Positions 1-8,103 of a stretch of DNA of 31,477 bases are shown here, in pieces (within the stretch, counting starts at the first letter, position 1; each line of letters starts with the position of its first letter). The translations under genes and the position numbers were made by a program. Below the pieces are notes generated by a model. It was not told the origin of the DNA and made no database searches. It worked only from the letters and a program-made list of their open reading frames with translations. The DNA is from AcAMD-5 sp044343935 (GTDB taxonomy: Bacteria; Actinomycetota; Actinomycetes; S36-B12; UBA5976), in assembly GCA_044343935.1 (NCBI GenBank), contig JBIJDU010000017.1, forward strand, positions 1 through 31,477, given 5' to 3'.

Positions 1-354
1 GCATCTGACGCTGCAGTGATTGTTACTGAACCTACCTATTTTGGCGTGCAAGGAGCACTACGTGCTGCTGATACTTTTGAAGAAGTGAAGCGCAATTTGA
101 ATCGGAAACTAAAAGATGTGTCAGTAATTGTTAATCGAGTCAAATCAACTGCCGAAGAACATGATTATCGTGCTCGTGAACTTTCCCGTGAGTTTGGCAA
201 GTTAGTTGTTAAACCTGCTATCCCAGAGCGCATTGCAGTTCAGCAAGCCGAGGGTGCGGCAATTGCAGTGCAAAAATATGGCAGCGCTGGATCTAGAGAA
301 ATTTCAAATATTTTCGAAACTCATCTAGATAAGTTACTACGCCGGATTGGCTAA
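1..354 (+). CDS. ParA/MinD-family ATPase, C-terminal part (cut by window edge)
   Basis: The reading frame is open from base 1 and ends at TAA 352-354, so only about the last 117 residues are present. The piece begins ASDAAVIVTEPTYFGVQG, which resembles the region after the second Walker-type strand of ParA/Soj ATPases, where an Asp precedes a hydrophobic strand and a 'T-P/E-P' loop. It continues with VIVNRVKS, a strand and conserved Asn-Arg of the nucleotide base pocket, and IPERIAVQQAEGAAIAVQKY, the usual ParA C-terminal segment. The Walker A motif would lie upstream of the window and cannot be checked. Such ATPases position chromosomes, plasmids or protein complexes. No ParB-like partner is visible here, so the cargo is unknown. 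Its stop codon overlaps by two bases the stop of the convergent hydrolase gene. Confidence 0.75.
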   Translation, partial: ASDAAVIVTEPTYFGVQGALRAADTFEEVKRNLNRKLKDVSVIVNRVKSTAEEHDYRARELSREFGKLVVKPAIPERIAVQQAEGAAIAVQKYGSAGSREISNIFETHLDKLLRRIG

Positions 355-1532
355 TTCCACCAAGTTTCAATTTGCGTTAACGCATTTCTAACAACAGCGC
401 GTTCACCTGTTAAATGATCGAAGCGCTCATGCTCAATGTAATTAACTTCAGTGCCATAGTGCTTCATTTCATCTACCATCAACTTGCTTTGCATCGGCGG
501 CACAGTTACATCTTTGCCGCCTTGCACCACAAGAACAGGCACCTCTAGTTTGGTAGGTGCGCGATTTTCTTGCAGCATGGTGGCAAAAGGTTCTGTTTTA
601 AGCGGATCAATTAAATGTGGTTTGCCACCCATTGCATCAGTTGCTGCCAATCCAACAATTGCTTCAGCACCGATAAAACAATGTTTCGCAGTTTCGCGAA
701 CTGCTCTCAGTGCTTCTGGCTTGAGTGCGCTAGTTAATGAGATTCCAGTTAGCCGCGACCAAGAAACGGCAGACAGCGCCCATATCACCCGGCTGATTGG
801 TGAATCTTCACTAGCATTAAATAGTTCGGCAGGATCTAAGGCCGGAGAACCAAGAATGATTCCATCCAGGTTCAATTCTGGGGCATAGCTAGCTTGCATG
901 CCAGCTGCCCAGGCTACGGCATGACCCCCTTGCGAATATCCCCATAAAATGGTGCGTTGCGTTATGGTGGCAACAGAAGTTGATTGAATCGCACGTATTG
1001 CATCAAGCACACTTATTGCAGTTGGTTCACCAATTAGAAATGGATGAATTCCATCAGCACCAAGACCTGGGTAATCAGGTGCTAGGTAGGCATAGCCTTT
1101 TGCCATCGCTTGCCGTAACCCAGCGAGAGCTAACGATGGCTTTTCATGAACTGAAGGAGCACAGCGTCGCTCGATTCCAGTTGCTTGGTGACAGTAAACC
1201 AAAAGGTCATATTGATCTTGTTGATGTTTTGGAAGACAGAACAGCGCACTTGCGGTAGTAATTTGACCGGCAGCATCGGTGGTGGTGTAAAGCACCCGCC
1301 AAGCTCGGGCATCTAACACTGTATTAACTGACTGTTTTCTAATTATTACGCCTGGCTGGGCCGGCAGCACTTCAGGTGCGAGATAAAACAGCGGAATAGT
1401 TGGTTGGGTTATCCGTTGATCGGCAGCATTAAGTGCGCGGCTGGCAACATCGCGCGCTCGTTCCCCTAATTTGGCGGCTTGATTGCGCAGTTGCTCCGCC
1501 GAGGGGCGGGGTGGCAACTCAAATTTTCGCAC
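351..1532 (-). CDS. Lipase-like alpha/beta hydrolase (secretory lipase, LIP family-like)
   Basis: The predicted 393-residue protein has an alpha/beta-hydrolase fold signature. The nucleophile elbow GYSQGG places Ser200, VVQGGKDVTVPP supplies the probable acid Asp341, and FDHLTG supplies His373. The spacing and the YLAPDYPGLG segment (about 149-158) match the PF03583-type 'secretory lipase' family, which cleaves esters or triacylglycerols. Family members in actinobacteria are usually exported, but here the N terminus is charged and helical (SAEQLRNQAAKLGERARD) with no hydrophobic signal peptide, so a cytoplasmic or peripheral enzyme is possible. The start is GTG 1530-1532, which leaves 75 bases to the divergent argS. 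A short palindrome, TGGCT-A-AGCCA (1533-1543), abuts this start, and I see no Shine-Dalgarno. The substrate is unknown. Confidence 0.75.
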   Translation of the reverse strand: MRKFELPPRPSAEQLRNQAAKLGERARDVASRALNAADQRITQPTIPLFYLAPEVLPAQPGVIIRKQSVNTVLDARAWRVLYTTTDAAGQITTASALFCLPKHQQDQYDLLVYCHQATGIERRCAPSVHEKPSLALAGLRQAMAKGYAYLAPDYPGLGADGIHPFLIGEPTAISVLDAIRAIQSTSVATITQRTILWGYSQGGHAVAWAAGMQASYAPELNLDGIILGSPALDPAELFNASEDSPISRVIWALSAVSWSRLTGISLTSALKPEALRAVRETAKHCFIGAEAIVGLAATDAMGGKPHLIDPLKTEPFATMLQENRAPTKLEVPVLVVQGGKDVTVPPMQSKLMVDEMKHYGTEVNYIEHERFDHLTGERAVVRNALTQIETWWN

Positions 1533-1607
1533 TGGCTAAGCCAACCGCATCGGATTTTTCGGCGTCACTCGACCCTATTGCGCTCCCTTGCGACTACTCT
1601 CGCGCAC
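1533..1607. promoter_or_regulatory. Divergent intergenic region hydrolase/argS with candidate argS -10
   Basis: This 75-base gap separates two divergent start codons. On the plus strand TACTCT (1595-1600) fits the actinobacterial -10 pattern TANNNT and ends 7 bases before the argS GTG, so transcription could start at or next to the start codon (leaderless mRNA). No convincing -35 is visible. An interrupted palindrome TGGCT-A-AGCCA (1533-1543) touches the start of the minus-strand gene. The assignment is pattern-based. Confidence 0.35.
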
Positions 1608-3275
1608 GTGACCCCCGAAGAATTGAGCACTGCGATCGGCACCTGTGTTGCGGCAGCCGTTGCAGAGCAACTGCTGCCCGCAGCTGCTGGTCAAATTCCA
1701 GTTCAGGTAGAGCGGCCACGTTCACGCGAACACGGCGACTGGGCCACCAATATAGCCATGATCTTGGCAAAGCCTGCGGCAAAGTCACCTCTAGATGTTG
1801 CAACAGATTTAGTTGCTCGGATTGAGAAAATTGCGGGTGTTAGCTCTGCAAACATTGCAGGTCCTGGTTTTATAAATATTTTTATCGATGTAGCAGCTAC
1901 TGCAAAACTGGCAATCGAGATCATTTCTGCCGGATCAAAGTACGGCAATTCTAATGCGCTTGTTGATGAAGTAATCAATATAGAGTTTATCTCCGCAAAT
2001 CCAACCGGGCCGCTACATCTTGGTCACACTCGGTGGGCAGCGGTGGGAGATGCGATAGCTCGAGTGCTCAGCGCCGCTGGAGCGAAGGTAACGCGCGAGT
2101 TTTATATCAATGATCGCGGTGTGCAAATGCAGAAATTCGCACAATCTATTTTGGCAAAGATAAATGATCAACCAGTTCCAGAAGATGGATATCAAGGTGA
2201 ATATGTCGCTGACCTAGCGGCAGAAGTTAAGTCCCAAGTGCCAAATCTGGCAGAACTAGCCGAAGCTGAGCAACTAGCTGAAGTTCTCGCCGCTGGTTAC
2301 GCCCTGCAGCTCAAGCAGCAACAGGATTCATTGTTGGATTTCAACACTAAATTTGATGTTTGGTATTCCGAACTTGCTATGCATGAAGCTGGCAAAGTAG
2401 TTCATGCACTTAAAGTTTTAGAAAAGCAGGGACATGTTGATCATCGAGATGGAGCGATGTGGTTACGCACCACAGATTTTTCTGATGATAAAGATCGAGT
2501 ATTAGTTAAGTCTGATGGGGAATACACCTACTTCGCATCAGATTGTGCTTACTACATCGATAAGCGAGAGCGTGGTTTTGCAAGATGTTTGTATCTATTG
2601 GGTGCTGATCATCATGGTTACGTAAACCGATTGCGCGCCGTTGCCGCCTGTGCTGGCGATGACCCCGATAAAAACATTGAGGTGCTCATTGGTCAATTAG
2701 TAAAAATCATGCGAAATGGGGAAGAAGTAAAACTTTCAAAACGTGCTGGTGAATTGATCTTACTGACAGATTTAGTTGCTGCTGTTGGAGTTGATGCAGT
2801 TAGGTATTCACTAATTCGATATCCGGTTGATACCCCGCTTGTTTTAGATTTTGATCTTATGACCGCACGGACCAATGAAAATCCGGTTTATTACGTTCAA
2901 TATGCGCACGCTCGAATCAATGCACTACTGAATACCGCAGCAGAATTAGGAATCAATTGGCAACGTGGTGATGTTGCCTTTGCGCCGGAGCTCTTGGATC
3001 ACAATGCTGAGCAAGAGTTACTGGCGCAGCTAGCTCAATTCCCATCTGTTGTGGCAACTAGTGCTGAACTGCGTGAGCCACACCGAATCGCCCGCTATTT
3101 GGAAGACTTAGCAACTGGGTATCACCGGTTCTATGACAACTGTCGAGTGCTACCAGCATCTGATACGCCGGTTAGCGCTATTAATGTGGCGAGATTGCAT
3201 GTTTGTCGGGCTACTCAGATTGTGATTAGAAATGGCTTGGACCTGCTCGGTGTCGGCGCACCAGAGCGAATGTGA
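1608..3275 (+). CDS. argS: Arginyl-tRNA synthetase
   Basis: Charges tRNA-Arg with arginine in the cytoplasm (class I synthetase). From GTG 1608 the protein has 555 residues, normal for bacterial ArgS. The order is an N-terminal tRNA-binding domain (about 1-110), the HIGH-type motif HLGH at 137-140 within NPTGPLHLGHTRW, a Rossmann catalytic core with LYLLGADHHGYVNRL, the KMSKS-type motif KLSK at 375-378 followed by RAGE, and a C-terminal helical anticodon-binding domain (YAHARINALL to the end). The frame is open further upstream to 1479, but that extension would run over the 5' end of the divergent hydrolase and adds non-conserved residues, so I chose VTPEELSTAIG as the start. It is followed after 23 bases by lysA, the same order as in Mycobacterium. 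Confidence 0.95.
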   Translation: MTPEELSTAIGTCVAAAVAEQLLPAAAGQIPVQVERPRSREHGDWATNIAMILAKPAAKSPLDVATDLVARIEKIAGVSSANIAGPGFINIFIDVAATAKLAIEIISAGSKYGNSNALVDEVINIEFISANPTGPLHLGHTRWAAVGDAIARVLSAAGAKVTREFYINDRGVQMQKFAQSILAKINDQPVPEDGYQGEYVADLAAEVKSQVPNLAELAEAEQLAEVLAAGYALQLKQQQDSLLDFNTKFDVWYSELAMHEAGKVVHALKVLEKQGHVDHRDGAMWLRTTDFSDDKDRVLVKSDGEYTYFASDCAYYIDKRERGFARCLYLLGADHHGYVNRLRAVAACAGDDPDKNIEVLIGQLVKIMRNGEEVKLSKRAGELILLTDLVAAVGVDAVRYSLIRYPVDTPLVLDFDLMTARTNENPVYYVQYAHARINALLNTAAELGINWQRGDVAFAPELLDHNAEQELLAQLAQFPSVVATSAELREPHRIARYLEDLATGYHRFYDNCRVLPASDTPVSAINVARLHVCRATQIVIRNGLDLLGVGAPERM

Positions 3276-3284
3276 ACCATCGGG

Positions 3285-3301
3285 GATAATCACCCAGTAT
3301 G
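3285..3301 (+). promoter_or_regulatory. Candidate leaderless -10 of lysA
   Basis: GATAAT (3285-3290) lies 8 bases before the lysA ATG (3299) in the 23-base argS-lysA gap. No Shine-Dalgarno is present in the gap. This fits a leaderless promoter, which is common in actinobacteria, but no -35 match is evident, and co-transcription with argS is equally possible. Confidence 0.35.
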
Positions 3302-4636
3302 ACGTCAGTTGACCTTAACCCAGCGATCTGGCCGAAGTCTGCCCTGCGCGGGGCAAATGGTGAATTGCATTTGGCAGGTAATTCAGTTACTGAGCTAGCA
3401 AAGAAATTTGAAACGCCACTTTATCTTTATGATGCTGATGAGATTTTGGCGAGAGCAAATCAAATGCGTTCAGCATTTTTAGCGCAACCAATTCAATGCG
3501 ATGTGCATTATGCCAGCAAAGCTTTTTTATCTAAAGCTGTCGCAAAAATTATTCAATCAGCTGGACTTTATCTCGATGTGGCTAGCGGTGGCGAGTTAGC
3601 CATCGCGATGGCGGCAAATTTTGATCCAGCACGAATCGCATTTCACGGAAACAATAAATCTGCTTTCGAACTAGAAACCGCAGTTAATGCAGGCGTGGGT
3701 CACATAATTGTTGATTCACTTGATGAGATCGAGTTGTTGACTGAGATAACTTCAAGGCTTGACAAGAAGCAAAGAATAATGATTCGTGCCACCTTAGGAA
3801 TTAATGCCGAAACTCATGAATACATTTCAACTGCCCATGAAGATCAGAAGTTTGGGCTTTCGGCCAGCAATGGCGCGTTATTAGCGGCAGCTAAAGAGGT
3901 TGTAGGGCATAGCGGCCTTGAGCTAATTGGTCTGCATTCTCATATTGGTTCACAAGTATTGGTATTGGATGGTTTTGTGGCAGCTGCGGCTAAGTTAGTT
4001 GAACAGACTGCTTTAATAAATAAAACTTTTAATTTGAGTTTAAACACCGTGGGGTTAGGTGGCGGATTTGGTATCGCATATGTTGATTCCGATAAACCAG
4101 TTTCAATTGAAGAAATTGCAAAAGTGCTAAATCAAACGGTAATTGAACAGGCCAAGATACACGGAGTGGTGATCTCAAAAATCACGGTAGAGCCAGGTAG
4201 GTACATTGTTGGGCCTCCTGGAGTAACGCTGTACACCGTTGGCACGGTAAAGCCAGTTTCATTAATTGATGGCGGAACTCGACTTTATGTTTCGGTTGAT
4301 GGTGGCATGAGCGACAATATTCGCACCGCACTTTACGATGCTAACTACACCGCTATTTTGGCAAACCGAATCTCCACCGCCACATTGGTCTTGAGTCGGG
4401 TAGTGGGCAAGCATTGCGAATCAGGTGACATCGTGGTGCGAGATTGTTATCTACCCTCAGACATCAGCAACGGTGATTTAATTGCCGTGGCAGCAACTGG
4501 CGCTTATTGCCGCAGCATGTCTTCGCAGTACAACGGCACCCCACGCCCAGCAGTTGTTGGAATTACTAATCAGCAACCTGCGATTTGGCTGCGCCGAGAA
4601 ACATATGAAGATCTACTGGCACTTGACCTGGGATAG
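3299..4636 (+). CDS. lysA: Diaminopimelate decarboxylase
   Basis: Catalyses the last step of lysine synthesis, meso-diaminopimelate to lysine plus CO2, as a cytoplasmic PLP enzyme of alanine-racemase fold type III. The 445-residue protein shows the PLP lysine in HYASKAF (Lys74), the HSHIGSQ motif (213-219), the phosphate-binding glycine loop GLGGGFG (252-258), EPGRYIVG (298-305) and the catalytic Cys373 in CESGD, which comes from the other subunit in the dimer. Length is typical for actinobacterial LysA. It sits between argS and hom, an old actinobacterial arrangement that groups lysine and threonine branch genes. Start ATG 3299 has no Shine-Dalgarno. Confidence 0.95.
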   Translation: MTSVDLNPAIWPKSALRGANGELHLAGNSVTELAKKFETPLYLYDADEILARANQMRSAFLAQPIQCDVHYASKAFLSKAVAKIIQSAGLYLDVASGGELAIAMAANFDPARIAFHGNNKSAFELETAVNAGVGHIIVDSLDEIELLTEITSRLDKKQRIMIRATLGINAETHEYISTAHEDQKFGLSASNGALLAAAKEVVGHSGLELIGLHSHIGSQVLVLDGFVAAAAKLVEQTALINKTFNLSLNTVGLGGGFGIAYVDSDKPVSIEEIAKVLNQTVIEQAKIHGVVISKITVEPGRYIVGPPGVTLYTVGTVKPVSLIDGGTRLYVSVDGGMSDNIRTALYDANYTAILANRISTATLVLSRVVGKHCESGDIVVRDCYLPSDISNGDLIAVAATGAYCRSMSSQYNGTPRPAVVGITNQQPAIWLRRETYEDLLALDLG

Positions 4637-4696
4637 CACTGGCCTGAGCCGATTTGTGCTCGCCGTCTGAGAGACTTCGGCTGCTAAGGAGTAAAC
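4637..4696 (+). promoter_or_regulatory. hom leader with stem-loop and Shine-Dalgarno
   Basis: The 60-base lysA-hom gap holds AGCCGA (4647-4652) and TCGGCT (4677-4682), which can pair as a 6-bp stem enclosing a smaller GTCT/AGAC hairpin (4665-4668/4672-4675). AAGGAG (4686-4691) follows, 5 bases before the hom ATG. The lack of a T-run argues against a terminator. It may simply shape ribosome access. I do not recognise a known riboswitch. Confidence 0.3.
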
Positions 4697-5983
4697 ATGA
4701 TTGAGGCAATCAAGGTTGCCATCTTGGGGGCGGGCACCGTCGGCTCTCAAGTGACGCGACTGCTTATCGAGCAAAAAACCGAACTCGCTCAGCGAGTTGG
4801 CGCACCGTTAGAAGTAATTGGTGTGGCTGTTCGAGATCCAAAGCGCTCTCGTCATGGTGTTCCAGCTGAATTACTCACCACCGATGCGGCTGGACTAGTT
4901 AGTAAAGCTGATATTGTCGTTGAAGTCATGGGAGGCATTGCGCCGGCGAAAGATTTAATCATGCAAGCAATCTCGGCTGGTGCGAGCGTCGTTACAGCAA
5001 ACAAAGCACTGTTAGCTAGAGAAGGTTCAGAATTAGTGTTAGCAGCGGAAGCTGCAGGGGTTGATTTGTATTTTGAGGCATCAGTTGCCGGCGCTATTCC
5101 ACTACTGCGCCCGATTCGCGAATCGCTCGCGGGTGACAAGGTCAATCGGGTGATGGGCATTGTTAATGGCACCACAAATTACATCTTGTCCAAGATGGAA
5201 TCAGATCATGCTGCATATGAAGATGTTTTGGCTGAAGCGCAGCAGCTGGGTTACGCCGAAGCAGATCCAACTGCTGACGTTGAGGGGCATGATGCTGCTG
5301 CTAAAGCGGCGATATTGGCGTCGCTGGCTTTTCATACCAAAGTAACTATTGATGATGTTTATTGTGAAGGCATCTCAAACGTATCGGCCGAAGATGTCGC
5401 GGCGGCAGAGTCGATGGGATTTGTCATTAAGTTGCTAGCTGTAGCAGAGAGATTAGGAACAGATGCAATTGTGGTACGGGTACATCCCACGATGGTGCCC
5501 AAGTCTCATCCGTTAGCAAATGTGCGAGATGCCTTTAACGCAGTTTTTATTGAAGCAGAGTCTGCTGGTGAACTTATGTTCTTTGGTAGAGGCGCTGGAG
5601 GTGCACCAACTGCATCTGCGGTGCTTGGTGATGTAGTGGCAGCTGCACGCAACCGAGTCACTGGCGGAATCGGTCCTGGTGATTCCAGTTATGCCGATTT
5701 GAAGATATTGGATGTTTCCCATGCACGAACCAGGTATTACATTCATATCAAAGTGGCAGATCGACCAGGCGTGTTAGCAAAAATTGCAAGTGTCTTTGCG
5801 GAAAATGATGTCAGCATTCAAGTCCTACATCAGGATGGTCACGGCAGTGATGCTTCTCTAATTATTCGTACCCATAAGGCAACCGATGCTGCACTAGCAC
5901 AGACATTATCTGATCTTACTAAATTAGATGTGGTTGATTCAGTAATTGGTGTGATGCGAGTAGAAGGCGAACGCGGCGAATGA
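4697..5983 (+). CDS. hom: Homoserine dehydrogenase
   Basis: Reduces aspartate semialdehyde to homoserine with NAD(P)H, the branch point to threonine and methionine. The 428-residue monofunctional enzyme has an N-terminal Rossmann motif GAGTVG (11-16), ANKALLA with Lys103, the catalytic-domain motif NGTTNYIL (157-164), the substrate segment EADPTADVEGHDAAAK (188-203) and a C-terminal ACT domain from about residue 345 (YYIHIKVADRPGVLAKIA). The ACT domain is the usual site for threonine feedback, so allosteric inhibition is likely by family knowledge. The ATG has a good Shine-Dalgarno, AAGGAG. The stop overlaps the thrC start as ATGA, implying translational coupling. Confidence 0.95.
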   Translation: MIEAIKVAILGAGTVGSQVTRLLIEQKTELAQRVGAPLEVIGVAVRDPKRSRHGVPAELLTTDAAGLVSKADIVVEVMGGIAPAKDLIMQAISAGASVVTANKALLAREGSELVLAAEAAGVDLYFEASVAGAIPLLRPIRESLAGDKVNRVMGIVNGTTNYILSKMESDHAAYEDVLAEAQQLGYAEADPTADVEGHDAAAKAAILASLAFHTKVTIDDVYCEGISNVSAEDVAAAESMGFVIKLLAVAERLGTDAIVVRVHPTMVPKSHPLANVRDAFNAVFIEAESAGELMFFGRGAGGAPTASAVLGDVVAAARNRVTGGIGPGDSSYADLKILDVSHARTRYYIHIKVADRPGVLAKIASVFAENDVSIQVLHQDGHGSDASLIIRTHKATDAALAQTLSDLTKLDVVDSVIGVMRVEGERGE

Positions 5984-7059
5984 GGCTGTTTAAGAAAACA
6001 GGAAGCCATCAATGGCGCGGTGTGATTGAGGAGTATCGAAGCTTCTTGCCAGTTAATAAACAAACTCCAGTAGTCACGCTGCGCGAAGGTGGTACGCCGT
6101 TAGTTTATGCCTGCGTGCTCAGCGAGATGCTTGGAAATAATGTTTGGTTAAAGGTTGAAGGCGCAAACCCAACTGGATCCTTCAAGGATCGTGGCATGAC
6201 TATGGCAATTAGCAAAGCCGCAGAACGAGGCGCGAAAGCGGTAATCTGTGCAAGTACTGGTAACACTTCTGCTTCAGCTGCGGCTTATGCGGTTAAAGCA
6301 GGCATGGTTTGTGCCGTATTAGTACCCGATGGCAAAATCGCAATGGGCAAGTTGGCGCAAGCAGTCGTTCATGGCGCACAAATTTTGCAAGTACAAGGAA
6401 ACTTTGATGATTGTTTAACGCTTGCTAAAGATTTGGCAGATAACTATCCAGTTGAGTTAGTCAACAGTGTTAATCCATACCGAATTGATGGCCAAAAAAC
6501 TGCTTCATTTGAAGTAATTGACTTTTTAGGTAAAGCGCCAGATATTCATGTGCTACCAGTTGGCAATGCCGGCAATATAACTGCATATTGGAAAGGTTAT
6601 TTGGAGTATCAACGAGTTAAGAAATCTAAACTTCCTCGAATGTTTGGTTTCCAAGCAGCAGGTGCCGCGCCAATTGTGACCGGTAAAAAAGTCGATAACC
6701 CAGAGACCATCGCAACTGCCATCCGCATCGGTAACCCAGCATCGTGGCAGCAAGCTGTTGCCGCTCGGGATGATTCAGGGGGGTTGATTGATTCCTGCAC
6801 TGATGCAGAGATTTTGGCGGCTTACCACTTATTGGCAAGTCGAGAGGGCGTATTTGTTGAACCCTCAAGCGCAATTGGGGTCGCTGGTTTAGTCAAATTG
6901 CATCAGGCGGGCAAATTAGATCTTGGTCAAGAAATTGTTATTACCGTAACTGGTAATGGCCTTAAGGATCCGCAATGGGCGCTAGAAGGTGCCGCACAAC
7001 CAATTAAAGTTGCAGTTGATGCTAAGGCTGCTGCAATCCATTTAGGTTTAGCGAATTAA
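5980..7059 (+). CDS. thrC: Threonine synthase
   Basis: Converts O-phosphohomoserine to threonine and is a PLP enzyme of fold type II. The 359-residue protein carries the PLP lysine in NPTGSFKDRGM (Lys69), a serine/threonine-rich phosphate loop CASTGNTSASAAAYA, the PLP-phosphate glycine loop PVGNAGNITAYWKGY, and the C-terminal VTVTGNGLKDP expected of the short actinobacterial-type ThrC. The start ATG overlaps hom by 4 bases and thrB follows after 2 bases, so hom-thrC-thrB form one tightly coupled operon for threonine. Confidence 0.95.
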   Translation: MRLFKKTGSHQWRGVIEEYRSFLPVNKQTPVVTLREGGTPLVYACVLSEMLGNNVWLKVEGANPTGSFKDRGMTMAISKAAERGAKAVICASTGNTSASAAAYAVKAGMVCAVLVPDGKIAMGKLAQAVVHGAQILQVQGNFDDCLTLAKDLADNYPVELVNSVNPYRIDGQKTASFEVIDFLGKAPDIHVLPVGNAGNITAYWKGYLEYQRVKKSKLPRMFGFQAAGAAPIVTGKKVDNPETIATAIRIGNPASWQQAVAARDDSGGLIDSCTDAEILAAYHLLASREGVFVEPSSAIGVAGLVKLHQAGKLDLGQEIVITVTGNGLKDPQWALEGAAQPIKVAVDAKAAAIHLGLAN

Positions 7060-7061
7060 TC

Positions 7062-7967
7062 ATGCTTGCTGCTACCCGCGCATCAGTTCAGGTTCCTGCT
7101 ACTAGCGCTAACTTGGGACCTGGTTTTGATGTGTTGGGTTTATCTCTTGGTTTCTATGATCAATTAACTGTTGAGGTTATTGATGGGCCAGATCAGGCAA
7201 TAATTTCTGGTGAAGGTCAAGTTGAGTTGCCAACAGATGAAAAGCATCTAGTGCTGCGCTCAATTCGAAAAGGGTTGGAATTGGTTAATGAAAGCGTGCC
7301 TGGCCTTAAGTTGGTTGCTAATAATCAGATCCCACATGCCCGCGGGATGGGTTCGTCATCAGCGGCAATTGTGGCCGGAATTGCATTGGCGCGGGAATTA
7401 GTTGGCGCAGATCGAATCTCAGTTTCAGAATTCATTAATTTAGCCGGACAGCTAGAGGGACATCCAGACAATATTGCGCCCTGCATTTTAGGTGGCATGA
7501 CTATTGCTTGGATGGATGAAGTTGGACATCATGCCGTGAAGTTAGAGGTACATCCAGATGTTGTGCCAGTTGTTTCAATTCCAGACTTTAAAGTTCCAAC
7601 TGAAAAAGCACGCGGCTTATTGCCACTTCGCATTCCACATGATGATGCAGTTTTCAATATTTCTCGAAGCAGTTTGATGGTTTACGCTATGACGCAAGAC
7701 CCCAGTTTGTTGCTCACCGCAACAGATGATCGGATGCACCAGCGCCAACGGGCAGATGTCATGCCCGATACCTTGCGCGCGATCGCTGCGCTACGCCGAA
7801 CAGGTTTACCGGCCGTGGTTTCTGGTGCTGGACCAACTGTGTTAACGCTGGCGTCAGTGCAAAGTGCGCCCCAGGTGGCCGGGGTGCTCGCCGAACAGGA
7901 GTTAAATTTCCAGACCATGGTCTTGTCTGTTGACCATGCAGGGGTGCAGGCGGTAGCTGGTAGATAG
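7062..7967 (+). CDS. thrB: Homoserine kinase
   Basis: Phosphorylates homoserine to O-phosphohomoserine, the ThrC substrate. It belongs to the GHMP kinase family. The 301-residue protein shows the N-terminal VPATSANLGPGFDVLG motif (11-26), the ATP-binding GHMP loop PHARGMGSSSAA (91-102), EGHPDNIAPCILGG and the C-terminal VVSGAGPTVLTL. Length is typical. It is the third gene of the threonine operon, 2 bases after thrC. The 3' end may hold part of the rho promoter, since TTGACC lies at 7930-7935. Confidence 0.95.
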   Translation: MLAATRASVQVPATSANLGPGFDVLGLSLGFYDQLTVEVIDGPDQAIISGEGQVELPTDEKHLVLRSIRKGLELVNESVPGLKLVANNQIPHARGMGSSSAAIVAGIALARELVGADRISVSEFINLAGQLEGHPDNIAPCILGGMTIAWMDEVGHHAVKLEVHPDVVPVVSIPDFKVPTEKARGLLPLRIPHDDAVFNISRSSLMVYAMTQDPSLLLTATDDRMHQRQRADVMPDTLRAIAALRRTGLPAVVSGAGPTVLTLASVQSAPQVAGVLAEQELNFQTMVLSVDHAGVQAVAGR

Positions 7968-8103
7968 TGGTATGGTTCACCCAGAAGTAGGCGAGTGGGC
8001 CAAGAACTTCAGTTCAAACCAAAATTTCTCCCTCCTTCTGTCCTAACTTCCAACAACAAATTGGAAGAAAAAAACACCCCCTTAAGCCGGAAGGCATTTA
8101 TCT
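7968..8103 (+). promoter_or_regulatory. rho leader: C-rich, G-poor rut-like tract, hairpin and Shine-Dalgarno
   Basis: This is a 136-base untranslated stretch before rho. TATGGT (7971-7976) fits TANNNT and could be a -10. From 8014 to 8062 there is a single G and 17 C in 49 bases, the composition of Rho utilisation sites. It ends in a 7-bp hairpin, CTTCCAA (8047-8053) with TTGGAAG (8061-8067), followed by an A-tract rather than a T-run. GGAAGG (8089-8094) is a plausible Shine-Dalgarno, 9 bases before GTG 8104. Autoregulation of rho through its leader is known in enterobacteria; here it is inferred from base composition only. Confidence 0.4.

Noticed and set aside
484..1258. Plus-strand frames opposite the lipase-like gene
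   Set aside because: Composition and lack of family resemblance mark them as antisense shadows of a real gene with an intact catalytic triad.
1479..1607. N-terminal extension of argS from an upstream ATG
   Set aside because: It overlaps the 5' end of the divergent hydrolase gene, adds non-conserved residues and makes ArgS too long.
4665..4691. TPP-riboswitch-like CTGAGA in the hom leader
   Set aside because: The leader is only 60 bases and lacks the other conserved TPP elements.
8047..8073. Hairpin before rho as an intrinsic terminator
   Set aside because: The stem is only 7 bp and is followed by A bases rather than T on the plus strand.
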